DNA of 64,000 nucleotides, taken from contig NW_024467121.1 in assembly GCF_017591425.1 (NCBI RefSeq), positions 21,464,707 through 21,528,706 of the forward strand, read 5' to 3'. The notes beneath the pieces were generated by a model. The model had not been told where the DNA came from. It saw nothing but the letters and a program-made list of their open reading frames with translations, and did no database searches. Both the position numbers and the translations under genes were made by a program. Shown here piece after piece: positions 45,081-57,531 of this stretch. How positions within the stretch are numbered: the first letter of the stretch is position 1; each line of letters begins with the position of its first letter. Source of the DNA: Ochotona curzoniae (taxonomy: Eukaryota; Chordata; Mammalia; Lagomorpha; Ochotonidae).

Positions 45081-45639
45081 AGGGAAATTTTTAATGAAAG
45101 CAAAAGAGAAATGAAATCTTAGTAGAATTTCCTGGTAGTGTGATAAATTTGAAGAATTGACATTATTTTCCAAAAATGAGTCTTGATGATTTTTAAAGCC
45201 ATTTTGTACCTATTGTTTTCTCTTTATCTATTTTTAGTCAGGCTTTGCCCAACTATTTGAAGAGGCATATGATAAAGCCATGGCGCAACAGTTAAGAGTA
45301 GTTTTGTAATCAAATGAGGTCAGTGTGTAGCATGTGACTCCAGAAAGTAATGTAGTGACTTTTGTAAATCCCAGTTCTTCATTTGTACATGAGCATTTCC
45401 TCTTGAATGAAGCAGCATCCCAAATCATCTATCCTTACCAGAATCTTAGTCCCAGATATCTTTGTGTCTTTACAATTCTTTTGCAGTTTATTTACTCTCT
45501 CCATCTCTTTAACCCCATGGCTATCCTTTCTTCTGTATCCTCTGGAACATACTGTATTATCAGGAGTTCTACCCATAGGGCCTTCAACAAATGTTCTCTT
45601 CATCTTCTTGTACTAACTTAAATTAAGGTGAATCTTTTT
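45081..45639. other. Unique intronic sequence
   Basis: No recognised repeat. Overlapping ORFs at 45234-45621 have no splice frame. Confidence 0.5.
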
Positions 45640-45982
45640 TTTTGTAAAAAGTAAACCTATTTATTTGTAAGGCATAGTGTTACATGTGCACATGTGCACA
45701 CACGCATTCACAGAAAGAAAGAGCGAGCAAAAAGTAGTGCCTTCTCCTGATTCATTCCTCATATTTACACAGTGGCCTTGGCTGGGCCAAGCTGAACCCT
45801 GACGCGGGGATCTACATCCATGTCTGCTGTGGTTGCAAGGATTCAGTTACTTGAGCCTTTATCAGGTTCTTTTCATATAGCATATTCATCATCAGGATGC
45901 TGGGGCTTGAACCCAGACATGTTGATGTGCAACGTCGACATCCCTACTGGGGTTGTAGCTGCTGTGCCATAATGCTTTCCAC
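45640..45982 (-). mobile_element. Old C-type SINE
   Basis: TATTTATTTGTAAGGCATAG, CTCCTGATTCATTCCTCAT, GTTGATGTGCAACGTCGAC and head GCTGTGCCATAATGCTTTCC. Confidence 0.75.
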
Positions 45983-45996
45983 TCTGTCTGATTCTT

Positions 45997-46339
45997 CTTC
46001 TTCTTCTTCTCATTAAATTAGATTTATTCATTTTATTGTAAAGGAAAATTTACAGAGAGAAGGAGAGATAGAAGATCTTCCATATGCTGGTTCACTCCCC
46101 AAGTGGCCTGCAATGGCTGGAGCTGAGCCGATCCAGAGCCAGGAGTTAGCAGCTTCTTCCGGATCTTTCACATATGTGTAGGGTTTCAAGGACTTTGGCT
46201 ATCCTCCACGCCTTTCCCAGGCTACAAGCAGGGAACTAGATGGGAAGTGGAGCAACTGGGACACAAACCAGTATCCATATGGGATGTTGACAGTGTTTGA
46301 AGGTAGAGGATTAACCTGTTAACTCACTGCACTGGTCCA
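45997..46339 (-). mobile_element. C-type SINE with TTC-expanded tail
   Basis: The poly-T side has become a TTC repeat. The flanks TCTGTCTGATTCTT (45983-45996) and TCTGGCTGATTCTT (46340-46353) match at 13 of 14 positions. The body is near consensus. Confidence 0.88.
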
Positions 46340-46353
46340 TCTGGCTGATTCTT

Positions 46354-46698
46354 GTGTGTGTGTGTGTGTGTGTTAAAGATTTATTCATTTATTTTTATTA
46401 GAAAGGCAGATTTACAGAGAGAAGGAGATATAGAGAGGAAGACCTGTCTGCTGGTTCATTCCCCAAGTGTCTCCAATGGCCAGAGCTGAGCTGATCCAAA
46501 GCCAGGAGCCATGAGGTTCCTCTAGGGCTGCCATGCATGTTCAGGGTCTTGAGGCTTTGGACCATCCTCTACTGCTTTTCCAGGCCATGAGCAGGGAACT
46601 GGATGGGAAATGGAGCAGTTGGAACATGAACTGATGCCCATATGGGATTGCACCGATTGCAAGCCAAGGATTTAGCCACTGGCCCACTGTGCTGACCA
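46354..46698 (-). mobile_element. C-type SINE with (GT)n tail side
   Basis: It begins immediately after the right target copy of the previous SINE with a GT repeat (46354-46373), then TTAAAGATTTATTCATTTA and a full body ending CACTGTGCTGACC. Confidence 0.88.
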
Positions 46699-47304
46699 CC
46701 CTCCCTTCCTGCCCCCATTCTCCTCAGCTGAATCTTAAGGAAGCTGTTTCCTACTGTGTGAAGGGGTGATTTCTCCCCTTTATACCCTAAGTACATTATG
46801 ATCTTGGTAATTTGAATGTGCCTTGCTCCTCTTGCTGCGTTTTATATCATTTAAATGCTTTATCTTCTACGTCGAAATAGCCCACTTCTCTGAAACATTT
46901 ACTATTAACATTCCCTGTTGCCTCACTTTCCAGTTATTTCTTAACATTTATGGCTTTTTCTTTCTTCGTAACTACTCTTGACACACTAAGGCACCTATTA
47001 GCTAACCTTTTTGCCCCCACTTCTAATTGTTTGCCATGGCATTATCTTTCCTACCTTGTCCCGTGGCCATAACCTAGAACTTGTGATGACTGCTAACTGT
47101 TACTCCTAACACAGTAACTGAACCATAGGTTAGGTGCTTATCAGCATTTGTTGCTGCTTATGCTGTCCTACTTCTGTTGTAGCACTGACACTCCCTGATA
47201 GGAAAAACTGTGTCTTATGGATTGCTGTATCTATAAGCAACCATAATAGCTAAAGGTCTTTTCAAAGTTTATTAAAATGATCTTAATAATATTTTAAAAT
47301 AGTA
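46699..47304. other. Unique intronic sequence
   Basis: Nothing recognised in about 600 bp. Confidence 0.45.
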
Positions 47305-47705
47305 TAAGAACAGTATTTACCAAGTGCTTTTTGTAGGCAAGAATGATGTTAATTTTTTTTAACCTATTTTAATTCTCTAAAGCCATGTAGTGACAGTTGG
47401 TATATCTGAAATGCTTGGTACTGGATGTGTTTCAAATTTCAGAGTTTTAAAAATTTTTAATATTTGTATTTCATCAGTTCTATAGTCCAAACTGAAAATT
47501 AGGAACCAGAAATTTTCTAAAATTTGGAGTTTTAGTGTAAGAATGCTTAACTAGCACTGTTATTTATTCTCATTGATGATCAGTGGTTTAGAGAAGTTAA
47601 ATTGCATAGTATCACATATCTACTAAATGGTAAAACTAAAATTCAGTTGCTTGCCATATGGTTGTACTGCTAATGATTTAACTACTATGTTGTGTTCTCT
47701 TCTAG
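47305..47705 (-). mobile_element. MIR split by a DNA-transposon-like insert
   Basis: TTTACCAAGTGCTTTTTGTAGG and TCAGTGGTTTAGAGAAGTTAAATTG (in parts) are antisense MIR. Between about 47398 and 47545, a segment with GAAATGCTTGGTACTGGATG and CAAATTTCAGAGTTTT resembles a mammalian DNA-transposon end that I cannot name. Confidence 0.55.
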
Positions 47706-47989
47706 TGCCAGTTGTGGAATAAATATGGATATAATTTGAAGTTAATTTCCAAAGCATTTATTCAGCATAAGGTTAAGCTTGGTAAACAAACTCAGTATCA
47801 TATGGACAAGTTAGATTTAGATGATTGGGCATTTGACACAATAGAAACTGTGACTAATGAATTAACATGTAAGGATGCTCACATTTCCACTACTTATCAG
47901 TAATGGTGCAGTGAGTTAACATTTCAAACTCATGAGACCGGTAGTAAGCAAAGTGATTGAACATCACAAGAATTTAAAAAATGTAAATG

Positions 47990-49010
47990 GTCAACAAATG
48001 CATGAAAAATGTTTAATATTGCTAACCACCACCCCCCACAAAAACCAAAATAGGTATCATCTCACTCTAGTTAATATGGCCATTACCCATTAGAAAAAAA
48101 AATGCTGGCAATGCTGAGGAGAAAAGAGAACTCTTTTTTTTTTTTTAAAAAAATATGTATTTATTTATTTTATTGGAAAGTCAGATATAGAGAGGAGGAG
48201 AGGCAGAGAGAAAAATCTTCCCTCTGTTGATTCACTCCCCAAGTGGCTGAAATGGCTGGAACTGAACCAATCCAAAGCCAGGAGACAGGAGTTTCTTTCA
48301 GGTCTCTTAGGTTGGTGTAGGGTCCCATGAGGTTGCAGGGTCCCATGAGGTTGCAGGGTCCCAAGTCTTTGAGCCATCCTCAACTACTTTCCCAGGCCAC
48401 AAGCAGGGAGCTGGATGGGAAGTGGGGTTGCCTGGACATGAACTTGTACCTCAATGGGATCCTGTTGCCTGCAAGGCGAGGACGTTAGCTGCTAGGCTAC
48501 CACGCTGGGCCTGAATAGGGAACTCTTACACACTGCTGATGAGAATGTAAATTAGCACAGCCATAATGGCAAACAGTTACCTAGTTTCCTCAGAAAACTA
48601 CAGGTAGCTGTGCCCCTTCTGAGTATATGTCCCATGGAAATGAAATCAGTATATGGAAAAGGTGTCCGCACTTTCATGTTCCTGGTAGCACTATTTATAC
48701 TTTCTAACACAGAGATGTAAGTGTCAGCAGATAAATGGATACAGAAAATGTATGTGTGTTGTGTGTAGATGTGTGTCTCTCTTTGTGTATGTAGTTTTAG
48801 TAACAGTTTGATACAGGGGGGAATAAATGAAATCCTGACACTGGCAGCAAAATGGATAGAAGTTAAAATTTTATGTTAAATAACTCAGACACAGGAAGAC
48901 AAATTTCTCTCAAATGTGGGAGTTGGTAATAATAATATATTAACCACATATAATAGATTAGGTCTGATGCTAGAATATGGAAGAAATAATGAGGGAATGC
49001 TGAATAAAGG
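47990..49010 (+). mobile_element. Ancient L1 3' region, split by a SINE
   Basis: Sense L1 landmarks: CAGTATCTCAC-like CATCTCACTCTAGTTAATATGG, GAACTCTTACACACTGCTGATGAG (in parts), CCATGGAAATGAAATCAGTAT, GACACAGGAAGACAAATTTC and CTCAAATGTGGGAGTTGG. No coding frame remains. Confidence 0.85.
48130..48513 (-). mobile_element. C-type SINE with 18-bp internal tandem repeat
   Basis: Reverse-complement copy inserted in the L1. It carries GGGTCCCATGAGGTTGCA twice plus a third partial unit (48320-48363). GAACTCTT is present on both sides. Confidence 0.92.
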
Positions 49011-50994
49011 ATACTAAACTACAAGGGTGAAGGGAACAGGTTTTGGTATTTTCGAACAGTGGATTAACTGTGACTCATGATGATACAAAATATCCTGTGT
49101 AAAGAACTGAGTGAGTGGACCTGGAAGGCTCCAACCACAAAGATAAGGAAACATGCTGGTTGCCTGGAAACAAAAAAATACTGTAGGATATGGATTTAAG
49201 GAAACTCTCAGTGTTGGAATTTAATTTGTTTATCTACTTTCAATATGTAGAATTGTTCAAGTTTTGCTTTCTTAGAGCCTAACAATCTTCTTTGAGTTAA
49301 CTGCACACAAAAGCAGCAGAAGCAAAGAAGTCTGGGACCCTGCGGAGATTGGGGTTCCTCTGAAGGCCTTTCAGGGATTTTTGTGAATGCTCTCTTTATG
49401 GCAATAGCTTGGTAGTCCTTTTTTTAAAAAACTATTCTCTTTTGTGTGTCTGGTAGTTTTCCTGAAGCTACATTGCAACAGTTTGTATGTACAGTAAACG
49501 GAGGAGGATGTGATCTTGTGGAATGTGGAATATCTTCAGGAGCATTATAATACTGAAATGGAGGGGTCTTTGTATGCATACTTCCCTGTAGTGTTTTAAA
49601 CAAATTGATACCTTTTTTCCCCTTCACTCACTGGATCTTCCTATCTGGGCGTTTATTCTGATTGTGTGTGTTGTGGCGGGAAAGTTGAAATGAATAAAAA
49701 CTCTAATTAGAAAAATGGTAGCCTCTTGATATTTTCAATAGTTGTGTTTATAAAGTCACGTTGAAAACTGAATTACCTGATGCTGAACCATTGATTAGGG
49801 AGATAAATAGGGTTAGTCTTCTATGAGCCTCTGATCAGAGTATGTCAACTGATTGAAATATAAGTATTTTTTTGTGTGTTTTAAGTCAAACAATACTCAT
49901 ATGTATTATTGATTCTTTAATATTGAAATTATGGGCAACAGCACTGTAGCTGGTCTCCAAATGAAGCTTATCACATGTGTAAGTATGTTTTTGTAAGGTT
50001 CATCACAGAAACTTTGCAGTTATGAACAATAGACAACACTGGAACACTATGCTGGGAGACCCTTTTGAAGCAGTGAAGTCACCAACCAAAATGAGAAAAG
50101 CATGAGACTAAATGGACTGTGAGAAGGACACTTAGAGATTGAGAGCTGAGATAAATGGTAGAGTGTCACCGTGTTTGATCTCACATGGAAATACATGCTT
50201 TCAGTGTCTCAAACTGTTGTGCTTTCCATGCATGTCCATAACTGACTGGAAAAGTGCCGCAGCTATTGATTTGGAGTGAGTAGTTGAGTTTACAAATAAT
50301 GAAGCTAAAAGTAATAAGGATTGACTGTACCTCTTTTAAAATCCGTAGCCAGAACTTGGACATGTTATTTGTTCCTTCAGTAGCCCTGGCCATAGGACAT
50401 GGGATTTTTTCCCCCCCCTAGTTAAACCTATCACGATTATTTCCCCAGGAGCTGGCAACCTACCCTGCAATCAAGAGCACTCTGTTTTCTGACTTAACAA
50501 ATAATAGTTCTCTTGCTAGGAAGGAGTGGGGAGATTGTTAGGTTAATAATGACTACAACGTGTGTGATCCATCCTTTGGCATTTGAAAGGAGTACAGTGC
50601 CTTTTGTTGTGGTTAAAAGAATGAATCAGCAAATGAATAACAGGGCCAGTTGATAAAAAAAGCCTTTGATTTCTGTCATATCTCACTTATTAAATATTTC
50701 TACATCTCTAAAATAAAAAAAAGATTCAGTTGAAATCGAAGTAAAGCTAACACAAGAGAATATAGAACTTTTACTTCGAGTGAACTTCAAGTTCATATAA
50801 ATCAAAGAAAATTGTAAGATATGAAACATCACATGAAATCGGAACCTGTATTCAGAAGAGGCTCAGTAACATAGCAAATGTATTTGCTCCATTTAATATC
50901 AGTTCTTTGACATCAGTTTTAAATTGTAGAATATATTAAATCCAGAAATGAGTCTTTTATACAGTATAATAATGTTTTCATTCCTTTTACCTTT
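49011..50994. other. Mostly unique intronic sequence
   Basis: About 2 kb. The piece around 50170-50340 ends GTAATAAGGATTGACTGTACC, which has the look of a Tigger-type transposon terminus, but the partner end was not found. No exon. Confidence 0.45.
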
Positions 50995-51260
50995 AAAAAA
51001 ATGTATTTATTTATTTGAAAGGCATAGATAGAGATGAGAACCAGAGAGTGAGAGAGGAGAGTGAGAACATGCCAGAAAGAGAGAGAGAGATATCTTATTT
51101 GCTGGTTTACTCCCCATATGGCCTCAATGCCCAGGGCTGAAAGAAGCCGAAGCCAAAAGTTATGTGAAGGTGATTATTCTGGGGCCGTAAGACCACCTTC
51201 TTAATGAGCATGCCACCTGATCACCATGATCAGACACTGAAACCACTGCATTAACCCTTA
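50995..51260 (-). mobile_element. Old C-type SINE
   Basis: TTTATTTATTTGAAAGGCATAG, GA-rich block and TTTGCTGGTTTACTCCCC. The body after GAAGCCAAAAG is strongly diverged. Confidence 0.72.
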
Positions 51261-52689
51261 TTAACTCACATCCATTGACTGTTAGTGGATAAAGGTTCTC
51301 TTCATAGAAACGAGGACTTTTTAATTAACTGCAATACATTGACAGGTATAATACTTTTTTTCCATGTCTCTTAAGGCCTCATAAAGTTTCTTTGGGACCA
51401 GGTCAGCATGATGCTATTTCTGTATGAACTTATAATGTCACGTCTCCAAAACAGAAAAGGAACGTTTTGAAATTTCATGATTTCTTGCTTGTATGAGGGC
51501 TTGAAGCAGGGGAAGTAATATTCATGGTTATAAAATAGAAGAGCAAATGCTTAAAGCAGGCAGAGTAAGCAGATGATTCCTGGCCTTGAAATATACAGAT
51601 TGCTACAGTAAGTAAGCTTGGCTTTTAATTTTGTCATCGCTGAAGCTAATATGGAAATATGGAAACATGTATTTTCCTTTTCTAGAGGAAGCATGATAGC
51701 TAATTTGTCTACAGTGACAAAATCTTCTTCAATTGAACTGAAAGTGAGCATCTTCGGATATTTTGAAGGATTAGATCACTGTATGTTATAGGAAAGCATA
51801 CTCAAATATACCTTCGAAATTTTAACCATAGTACTTCTCTGATGTAAGTTCTATGTGATTATTTTAGTAGCAAATTTTACATTGTTAGAGTGTCTGCTTG
51901 GAAAAAATAAGATTTTTTTTCTTCTCTATGTTCTTATTATTTTAGATTTCTGAAAGACTTGCCGGACATGAATACATCTTTTAGATGACTGGAGTTGTGT
52001 TACTGGGCTAAATAGGTTCCTATTTAGAAGCACAGATGTTATCATTAAATCTCTTTTGTAATTCATTTTGATCACAGTTTTCTTTAGTCAACTCTGTATG
52101 CTTTTTTTGAAGAACAAGCCAAATACACTTTGATACTTTATGTTATCAGTTATTAATTGTCAGAATGACCTACAACATGTAATGTACAAAGCCTCAGAGA
52201 AATCCTGTTAGTATAATGAGGAAGTTCAAATCTGTGCTCTTATAAAAATGTTAATTTGCTCCTTGTTTTAAGCATTACCTTGTACAAAGCATGTAGAACA
52301 TGAAGAGTTGTGATTCCCTATTAATATTATTGAAAATTTAATAGTTTCCTCTTAATTTCCACAAATGAAATCATCAAAAGAACTTTTTTTGGTACTTCAA
52401 AGTTAGAGTTCCTTGAATTAGACCACTTTGAAGTCAGTGATTCTGATCAAATTAAAAATAGTAATGTTAAAAATAACAGTAATCAAAACTTCAATGAATG
52501 TAAGTTGAGTAGTGAAACATGATGTCAGTTAAACTTTGAAATTAAAGCCTAATATTGTGGGTTTCAATAATATGCTTCAAAGAGGTGATATTAGTAAATT
52601 GTATACGTAAGTACCTACATTTGTGATACATACCAATTTTGCTAATTTGGCAACGGTAGAGGAATAATAAAAGGAAGACATCGTCTTTT
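51261..52689. other. Unique intronic sequence
   Basis: About 1.4 kb of AT-rich DNA with no recognised repeat or exon. Confidence 0.5.
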
Positions 52690-52983
52690 AAAAATTATTT
52701 ATTTTAGAGACACAAAGAGAGAGAGAGAGAGAGGCAGAGTTCACACCTGCTGATATGTTTCCCAGATAACCCCCAAATCCCTTGTTGGGAGTGTAGTCAG
52801 GAGGCAGCAACTCAGTGCATGTTTTTTGTGTTGGTGGCAGTGGAGCCCAGTAACTTACGTCATCACCTCTGTGCCTGCCTAACTGTGGAAGTTCTGCAGT
52901 TGCAGGACCCTGGAGTCAGGAGCTGAGATAAATACTGAATCGAGGTACTCTGATGATTAGACCAAACACCTGCCACAGGGAAA
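52690..52983 (-). mobile_element. Old C-type SINE
   Basis: TTAAAAATTATTTATTTTAG, a GA repeat (52709-52730), CTGCTGATATGTTTCCCAG and head ACCAAACACCTGCCACAGG. Confidence 0.7.
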
Positions 52984-53061
52984 AAAAAAACACTTTGTTA
53001 TGGTATAAAAAGAAATAAAATTACCTTGATCACTTTGAAAGTATACTCAGCAAGCTCAGAT

Positions 53062-53382
53062 TTTTTTTTAATGTTTGTTTGTTTGAAAGATAGCGTTACA
53101 GAGAGAACGGGAGACACAGAGGGAGATCTTCCATTCTCTGTTTCATTCTCTAAATAGCCACAACTTCCATAGATGGGTCAGGCCGAAATTTCATCCAGGT
53201 CTCCCACATGACTAACAGAGGCTCAAACCTTTAGGCCACCCTCTGCTACCCTCCCAAGCACATTATCAGGGAGCTGGATCAGAAGAGGAACAGCTAGAAC
53301 TTGAACAAACATCTTAAGTGGGATGTTGGCATTTCAGATGATGGCTTAACATGCTACACCACAATGTTGGCTCCAGCAAGTT
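53062..53382 (-). mobile_element. Older C-type SINE
   Basis: TTTTTTTTTAATGTTTGTTTG, GAGATCTTCCATTCTCTG, GGGAGCTGGATCAGAAGAGG and head CACCACAATGTTGGCTCC. Confidence 0.82.
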
Positions 53383-53454
53383 CAGTTTTAACTCTGTGGT
53401 GAATGTGCTTGAGATATCTTAACAGATAATTCATGAAGATTTTCTCATAGTCTT

Positions 53455-55735
53455 TTTTTAAAATTTTATTTTTAATGTTTATCGTTGAGATGGATGCAAA
53501 CCCATGTGGACCACCGATTAGAGTGGGAATAGTCAAGGATTAGGGGAAAGAGGATGAGACTGTTGGTTCCAAATTTTCTTTTTATTCTTCCTGTTTCTGG
53601 GGGAAAGGAGAGAAGGGAAGAAGCCACATTCAACATCCCAACCACATTAGTACCTGGGGATGGGGAATGGCTATCCAATGTCATCCCATCGTCCCTGATG
53701 TGGAGCATGCTCTGAGAGTTCTGCTCAAGTAGTTTTGATAGTTCTGTAATGCTATTGATCTTGTTGATCCAAGGATGAAGAAATCCTTCCAAGGTCCATT
53801 GAAAAGGAATCCATTCTTCATGTGTTTTTTTAAAAACAGATTTATGTGTTGATCTACTTGAAAGGGAGGAAAAAGAGAAGGAGAAGAGAGGGCAGAAGGG
53901 ATCGGGGATGTCCATCTGCTGGTTCATTCCTCAACTTGCTGTCAAAGTCACATCTCTCTCAAGTTGAAGCAAAGTCAGGAACTGCATATGTACAGCAGAT
54001 TGGTCTAAACTGTCCCACATCCCATTCAGCTCTTGTGCACATCAATGGGTGTTGAGGCCTAGCTTAACCCAACTTACCCCACTATCCAGCTTGCATTATA
54101 TCTGCGGGTGTCACCACCTATCTAACCAGGCCCACCCTCAGCCCTGGTTTCCATACTCATCAGTAGGAGTTACAGCACATCAAAGAGGTAACCATAGTTT
54201 GCCCAATAGGCCACTCCTAACCTCAGATCTTTCATTCTTCAGGTGATTCCTCAGTCTAGCATGACATGGCAAGTCCCAGCACTTGCCACCTGATACTGTG
54301 GCAAAGCCTAACCTGTCTGCACTTACTGTGGCTCATGCATGTACTGGTGGATACAGTTGGTTAGCTCATCCTGGCTCTCCCCCCAACCCAGTTCACATGC
54401 AGGCCAACAGGTGTTATTGCCCTGTTCATCCTTGTCAGCCTCCTGTCCCAGTTCTCACGCTCACTGATGGGAGCAGTGGCCTGGCAGGGAAGCCCACGCT
54501 GCTCCCATACCTGGCTTGTACCCGACCCCCCAGTCTCATGTGTATGGTTGGGTGCTGTGGCCCAGTCTGGCATGGCCAACACACCTTGGTATTTGCCTGT
54601 GGGTACTGTAGCCTGGCTCGTCCCAGTCTGCCCCCAGTTTCAGTTCATGCTTTTGGGTGTTGCAGCCTAGCCAGGCCTGGCCATCTCTCAGTCCTGGCCC
54701 AAATGTGAACTGGCTAGTACTGTAGCCCAATTTGGCATGTTTTGTGCCCCATTCTGGTTTCAAATCTGCCAGTGGGTGTTATGAACTGACTCAGCATCAC
54801 CTGCAACCAGACCTGACTCACATGTATGCTGGCAGCTGCTGTAACGCAGCCTGGTCTGTGTTGCTCCCAGACTTGGTTCTTGCGCTCTCCTGCAGGGACT
54901 GCATCCTGACAGAGGCACTTGGTCTTCTCCCATTGGTATATCTTGCACACATCAGTGAGTTCTTGGCCTACCCTGATTTGGCCCATCTCATGTACTGATG
55001 GGAGCAGTGGCTTTACCCAAGCTACCTACACCCATTCCAGTTCTTACTGTTGGATGTTACAGCCTAGCCCCACCTGGTCTACTCCCAGCCACAGCTCTCG
55101 CACGGTTCAATGGGTGCTGATGCCAACCCAGCCTATCCTACACCAACTTTGGTTCTTATGGGTACCAGTGGGTGCTGGAGTCTGGCCCAGTCCGATAAAT
55201 CTCAGACCCAGTCCATACCCATGCTGAGGGACACTTCAGCCATGTACAGCCCATACCGCGTCTCTGTTCTGGCTTTCGTGCTCACCAGTGGGAATGACAG
55301 CCCAGCCAATGCATTCTTTTAGCTCCCCAACCAGTCCTGTTCCCAGCCACAGATCTTATATGTGCCAATGGTTGCTTTGACACAGTTCAGCATAGCCCAT
55401 GCCCCATCTTGGTCTTTGCCATTGGATGCTGTGGCTTGGTCTGGTGTCCCAACTCTCACTGGTGGGTGCCGTAACCTAGCTGTGCCCACCCAGTCTGCCC
55501 CCATTCCTGGCTCATATACACTGGTAGGTGTGATAGCCTAGCCCAGCATGGCCTGCACTTTTTCCTGGTTCCTGCATATGCCAGTGTGCTAAGGTTTGGC
55601 CCAGTTCTGCCTGGTTCTCCCTCCACCCCCAAGAACAAACCCCTCCACTTGCTGCCTTGCCCGAGTTGACCAACACCCAGGCCTGAATCACATTTTCACC
55701 AATGGGAACTGCATCCCACCTGGATTTCTAAGATA
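53455..55735 (-). mobile_element. GC-rich retroposon family, copy 5, rearranged
   Basis: 3' end at left: TTTATCGTTGAGATGGATGC and CCACCGATTAGAGTGGGAATAG. A conserved region follows to GGTCCATTG (53795-53801). The roughly 300 bp expected next are missing, replaced by a SINE segment (to 53987). The degenerate array then runs to 55735. Unit starts near 54551, 54602, 54656, 54716, 54775, 54834 and 54896 give spacings of 51-62 bp. ORFs through the array (for example 141 codons at 54283) follow from the near-60-bp period. Confidence 0.8.
53795..53987 (-). repeat. Duplicated SINE segment inserted in the array element
   Basis: It matches 55828-56010 at about 90 percent, including non-SINE flank (GAAAAGGAATCCATTCTTC) and an identical private stretch (AACTTGCTGTCAAAGTCACATC, in parts). 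It ends abruptly in mid-SINE. Confidence 0.88.
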
Positions 55736-55827
55736 TTTGCCAATATAAAATTTTGAGATTTGTTGTTTAAAAATTATAATTATATATATACACACACACA
55801 TTATTCACTTAGTTATTTTTGACTTTC

Positions 55828-56190
55828 TCCATTGAAAAGGAATCTATTCTTCATGTGGTTTTTTTAAAAACAGATTTATGTATTAATTTACTTGAAAGGG
55901 AGGAGGAAGAGAGGGTGGAAGGGATCAGGGACATCCATCTGCTGGTTCACTCCCCAACTTGCTGTCAAAGTCACATCTCTCTGAAGCTGAAGCAAAGTCA
56001 GGAACTGTATCCAGGTCGCCCACATGGATGACTGGAACCAAAGTACTTGGGCCACCTCTTGCGTTTCCAGGCCTATTAGTGGGAAATTAGACTAGAGGTA
56101 GAGCAGCCAGGACTCAAATTGACATTCTAAAATGGAATGCTAGCTTTGCAAACAGTTGTTTAATGTACTGTATCTCAATGTTCTCTCTCT
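55828..56190 (-). mobile_element. Older C-type SINE, donor-like copy of the duplication
   Basis: It carries the full SINE body from TTTAAAAACAGATTTATG to the head at about 56190. The same left flank is also present at 53795. A TA/CA microsatellite lies just upstream (55774-55799). Confidence 0.8.
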
Positions 56191-56204
56191 GTGTGTGTGT
56201 GTAT

Positions 56205-56256
56205 TTAAATACGATTTAGTATGTTCATTTGAAAGGCAGAGTTAAAGTGGGAAAGT

Positions 56257-56301
<45 letters not shown>

Positions 56302-56482
56302 ACAAGAGAGAGATTGTCACTGGCAGTGGCACAAACATTTGGGCCATCTTTTGCTGCTTTTCCCAGGCCATTAGCAGGGAGCTGAATTGAAAATGGAGCA
56401 GTCAGGACATAAACTGGCACCTATATGGGATGTCAGTTTTATAGGTGGCAGATTAAACCTGATATGCCACAATGCCCATACC
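56205..56482 (-). mobile_element. Older C-type SINE with (CA)n
   Basis: GTTCATTTGAAAGGCAGAG, then a CA repeat (about 56261-56300) in place of the purine-rich tract. CTATATGGGATGTCAG and head GATATGCCACAATGCCC follow. Confidence 0.82.
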
Positions 56483-56485
56483 AAA

Positions 56486-57531
56486 AGACAAGTTTATTTT
56501 GAAGTGAAAACTTATGCAGGCTAAAAAATACTTATCTATAATTGTATCTAACTTCATAATTACTACACTGAAAAACAATTTTGCTCAGTTTTTGCTTCTT
56601 CTGTTTCAGAAGGTTAGGTTGTTAGAGAATTGAATTATAGCCTGCCTTGTATCTGGAAGACAGGATTTTTTTTTCCTAAGTCATTGTGTCTAAGGATGAT
56701 AAGTATAGTAAGAATTTTCTCAAATTTAATACTCTTCTGTAGCAATTTGATTTTCATGAAGCAAATTATAGGAAATTTTGCATTTTTTTAGAGGATGGAT
56801 CACTAAAGATCCTAATGTTTTGGTAAAAATTAATTTTAGTTATATATTTGGAAGTAGTTTGCTACTGTTATCTCTGAAATGCAAGAGAAAGGGAGAATCA
56901 CACATTTTAATTCAATTTTCATTCAGAAGTTACAGTTCTGAATAGATTATTAAGATAGTCACTTTGCAAACAGGATATATTTGCAGTCTATGGAGATTCT
57001 GTCTTTATCACTGCTCTTCTGAGACCACTATTCTTTGCCTTATAATATGCACATCCTTTTAAAGGCAGCTTTGTTTTCCAGTTGTATCCTAGGAGGATGC
57101 TCATGACAAAAGCATATGAGAATTGGAAGCACGTTTTTTGCGGGGGTGGGATTTGAAGAGTATAGATACTTTCAACTAGATGACACTAGTTTTGAGTTTC
57201 ACATGGGGAGATTATAAGTGCAATTTTAAAAATCTAGATGAAAATCTATATAGTTTATGTTAAAAAGAGCATTAGTGATAATGATGTTGAATGTTGTTAA
57301 TACCACAACTGTATGCTTAAAATGGTTAAAGTATAAGTTCTATTCATGTATGTTTTACCCTAGTTTTAGAAAAGAACACTTCTTATGTAAATATCTCACA
57401 CTGAAGTTGAGAAATTTTACGGGAACATCTGTATGAAAAGAACAGGATATATTGGCTTTAATATGTTGATTTGTATTTTCGGTCAAAAGCCATATAGAGC
57501 TATATATATATTTGCACATCTCACTCTTTTT
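56486..57531. other. SMYD3: Unique intronic sequence before the exon
   Basis: About 1 kb with no recognised repeat, the usual pattern next to an exon. TATATATAT lies near 57503, just before the branch-point region. Confidence 0.6.

Noticed and set aside
47712..47903. 63-codon ORF starting MWNKYGYN in non-repeat DNA
   Set aside because: Plausible composition, but no splice sites in frame, no recognised family and AT-rich context. Length is within chance expectation.
54283..54708. 141-codon ORF with repeated GCCSLARP-like blocks, resembling a repeat protein
   Set aside because: The repeat blocks are the array units translated. The same array in copies 1 and 3 is not in a conserved frame.
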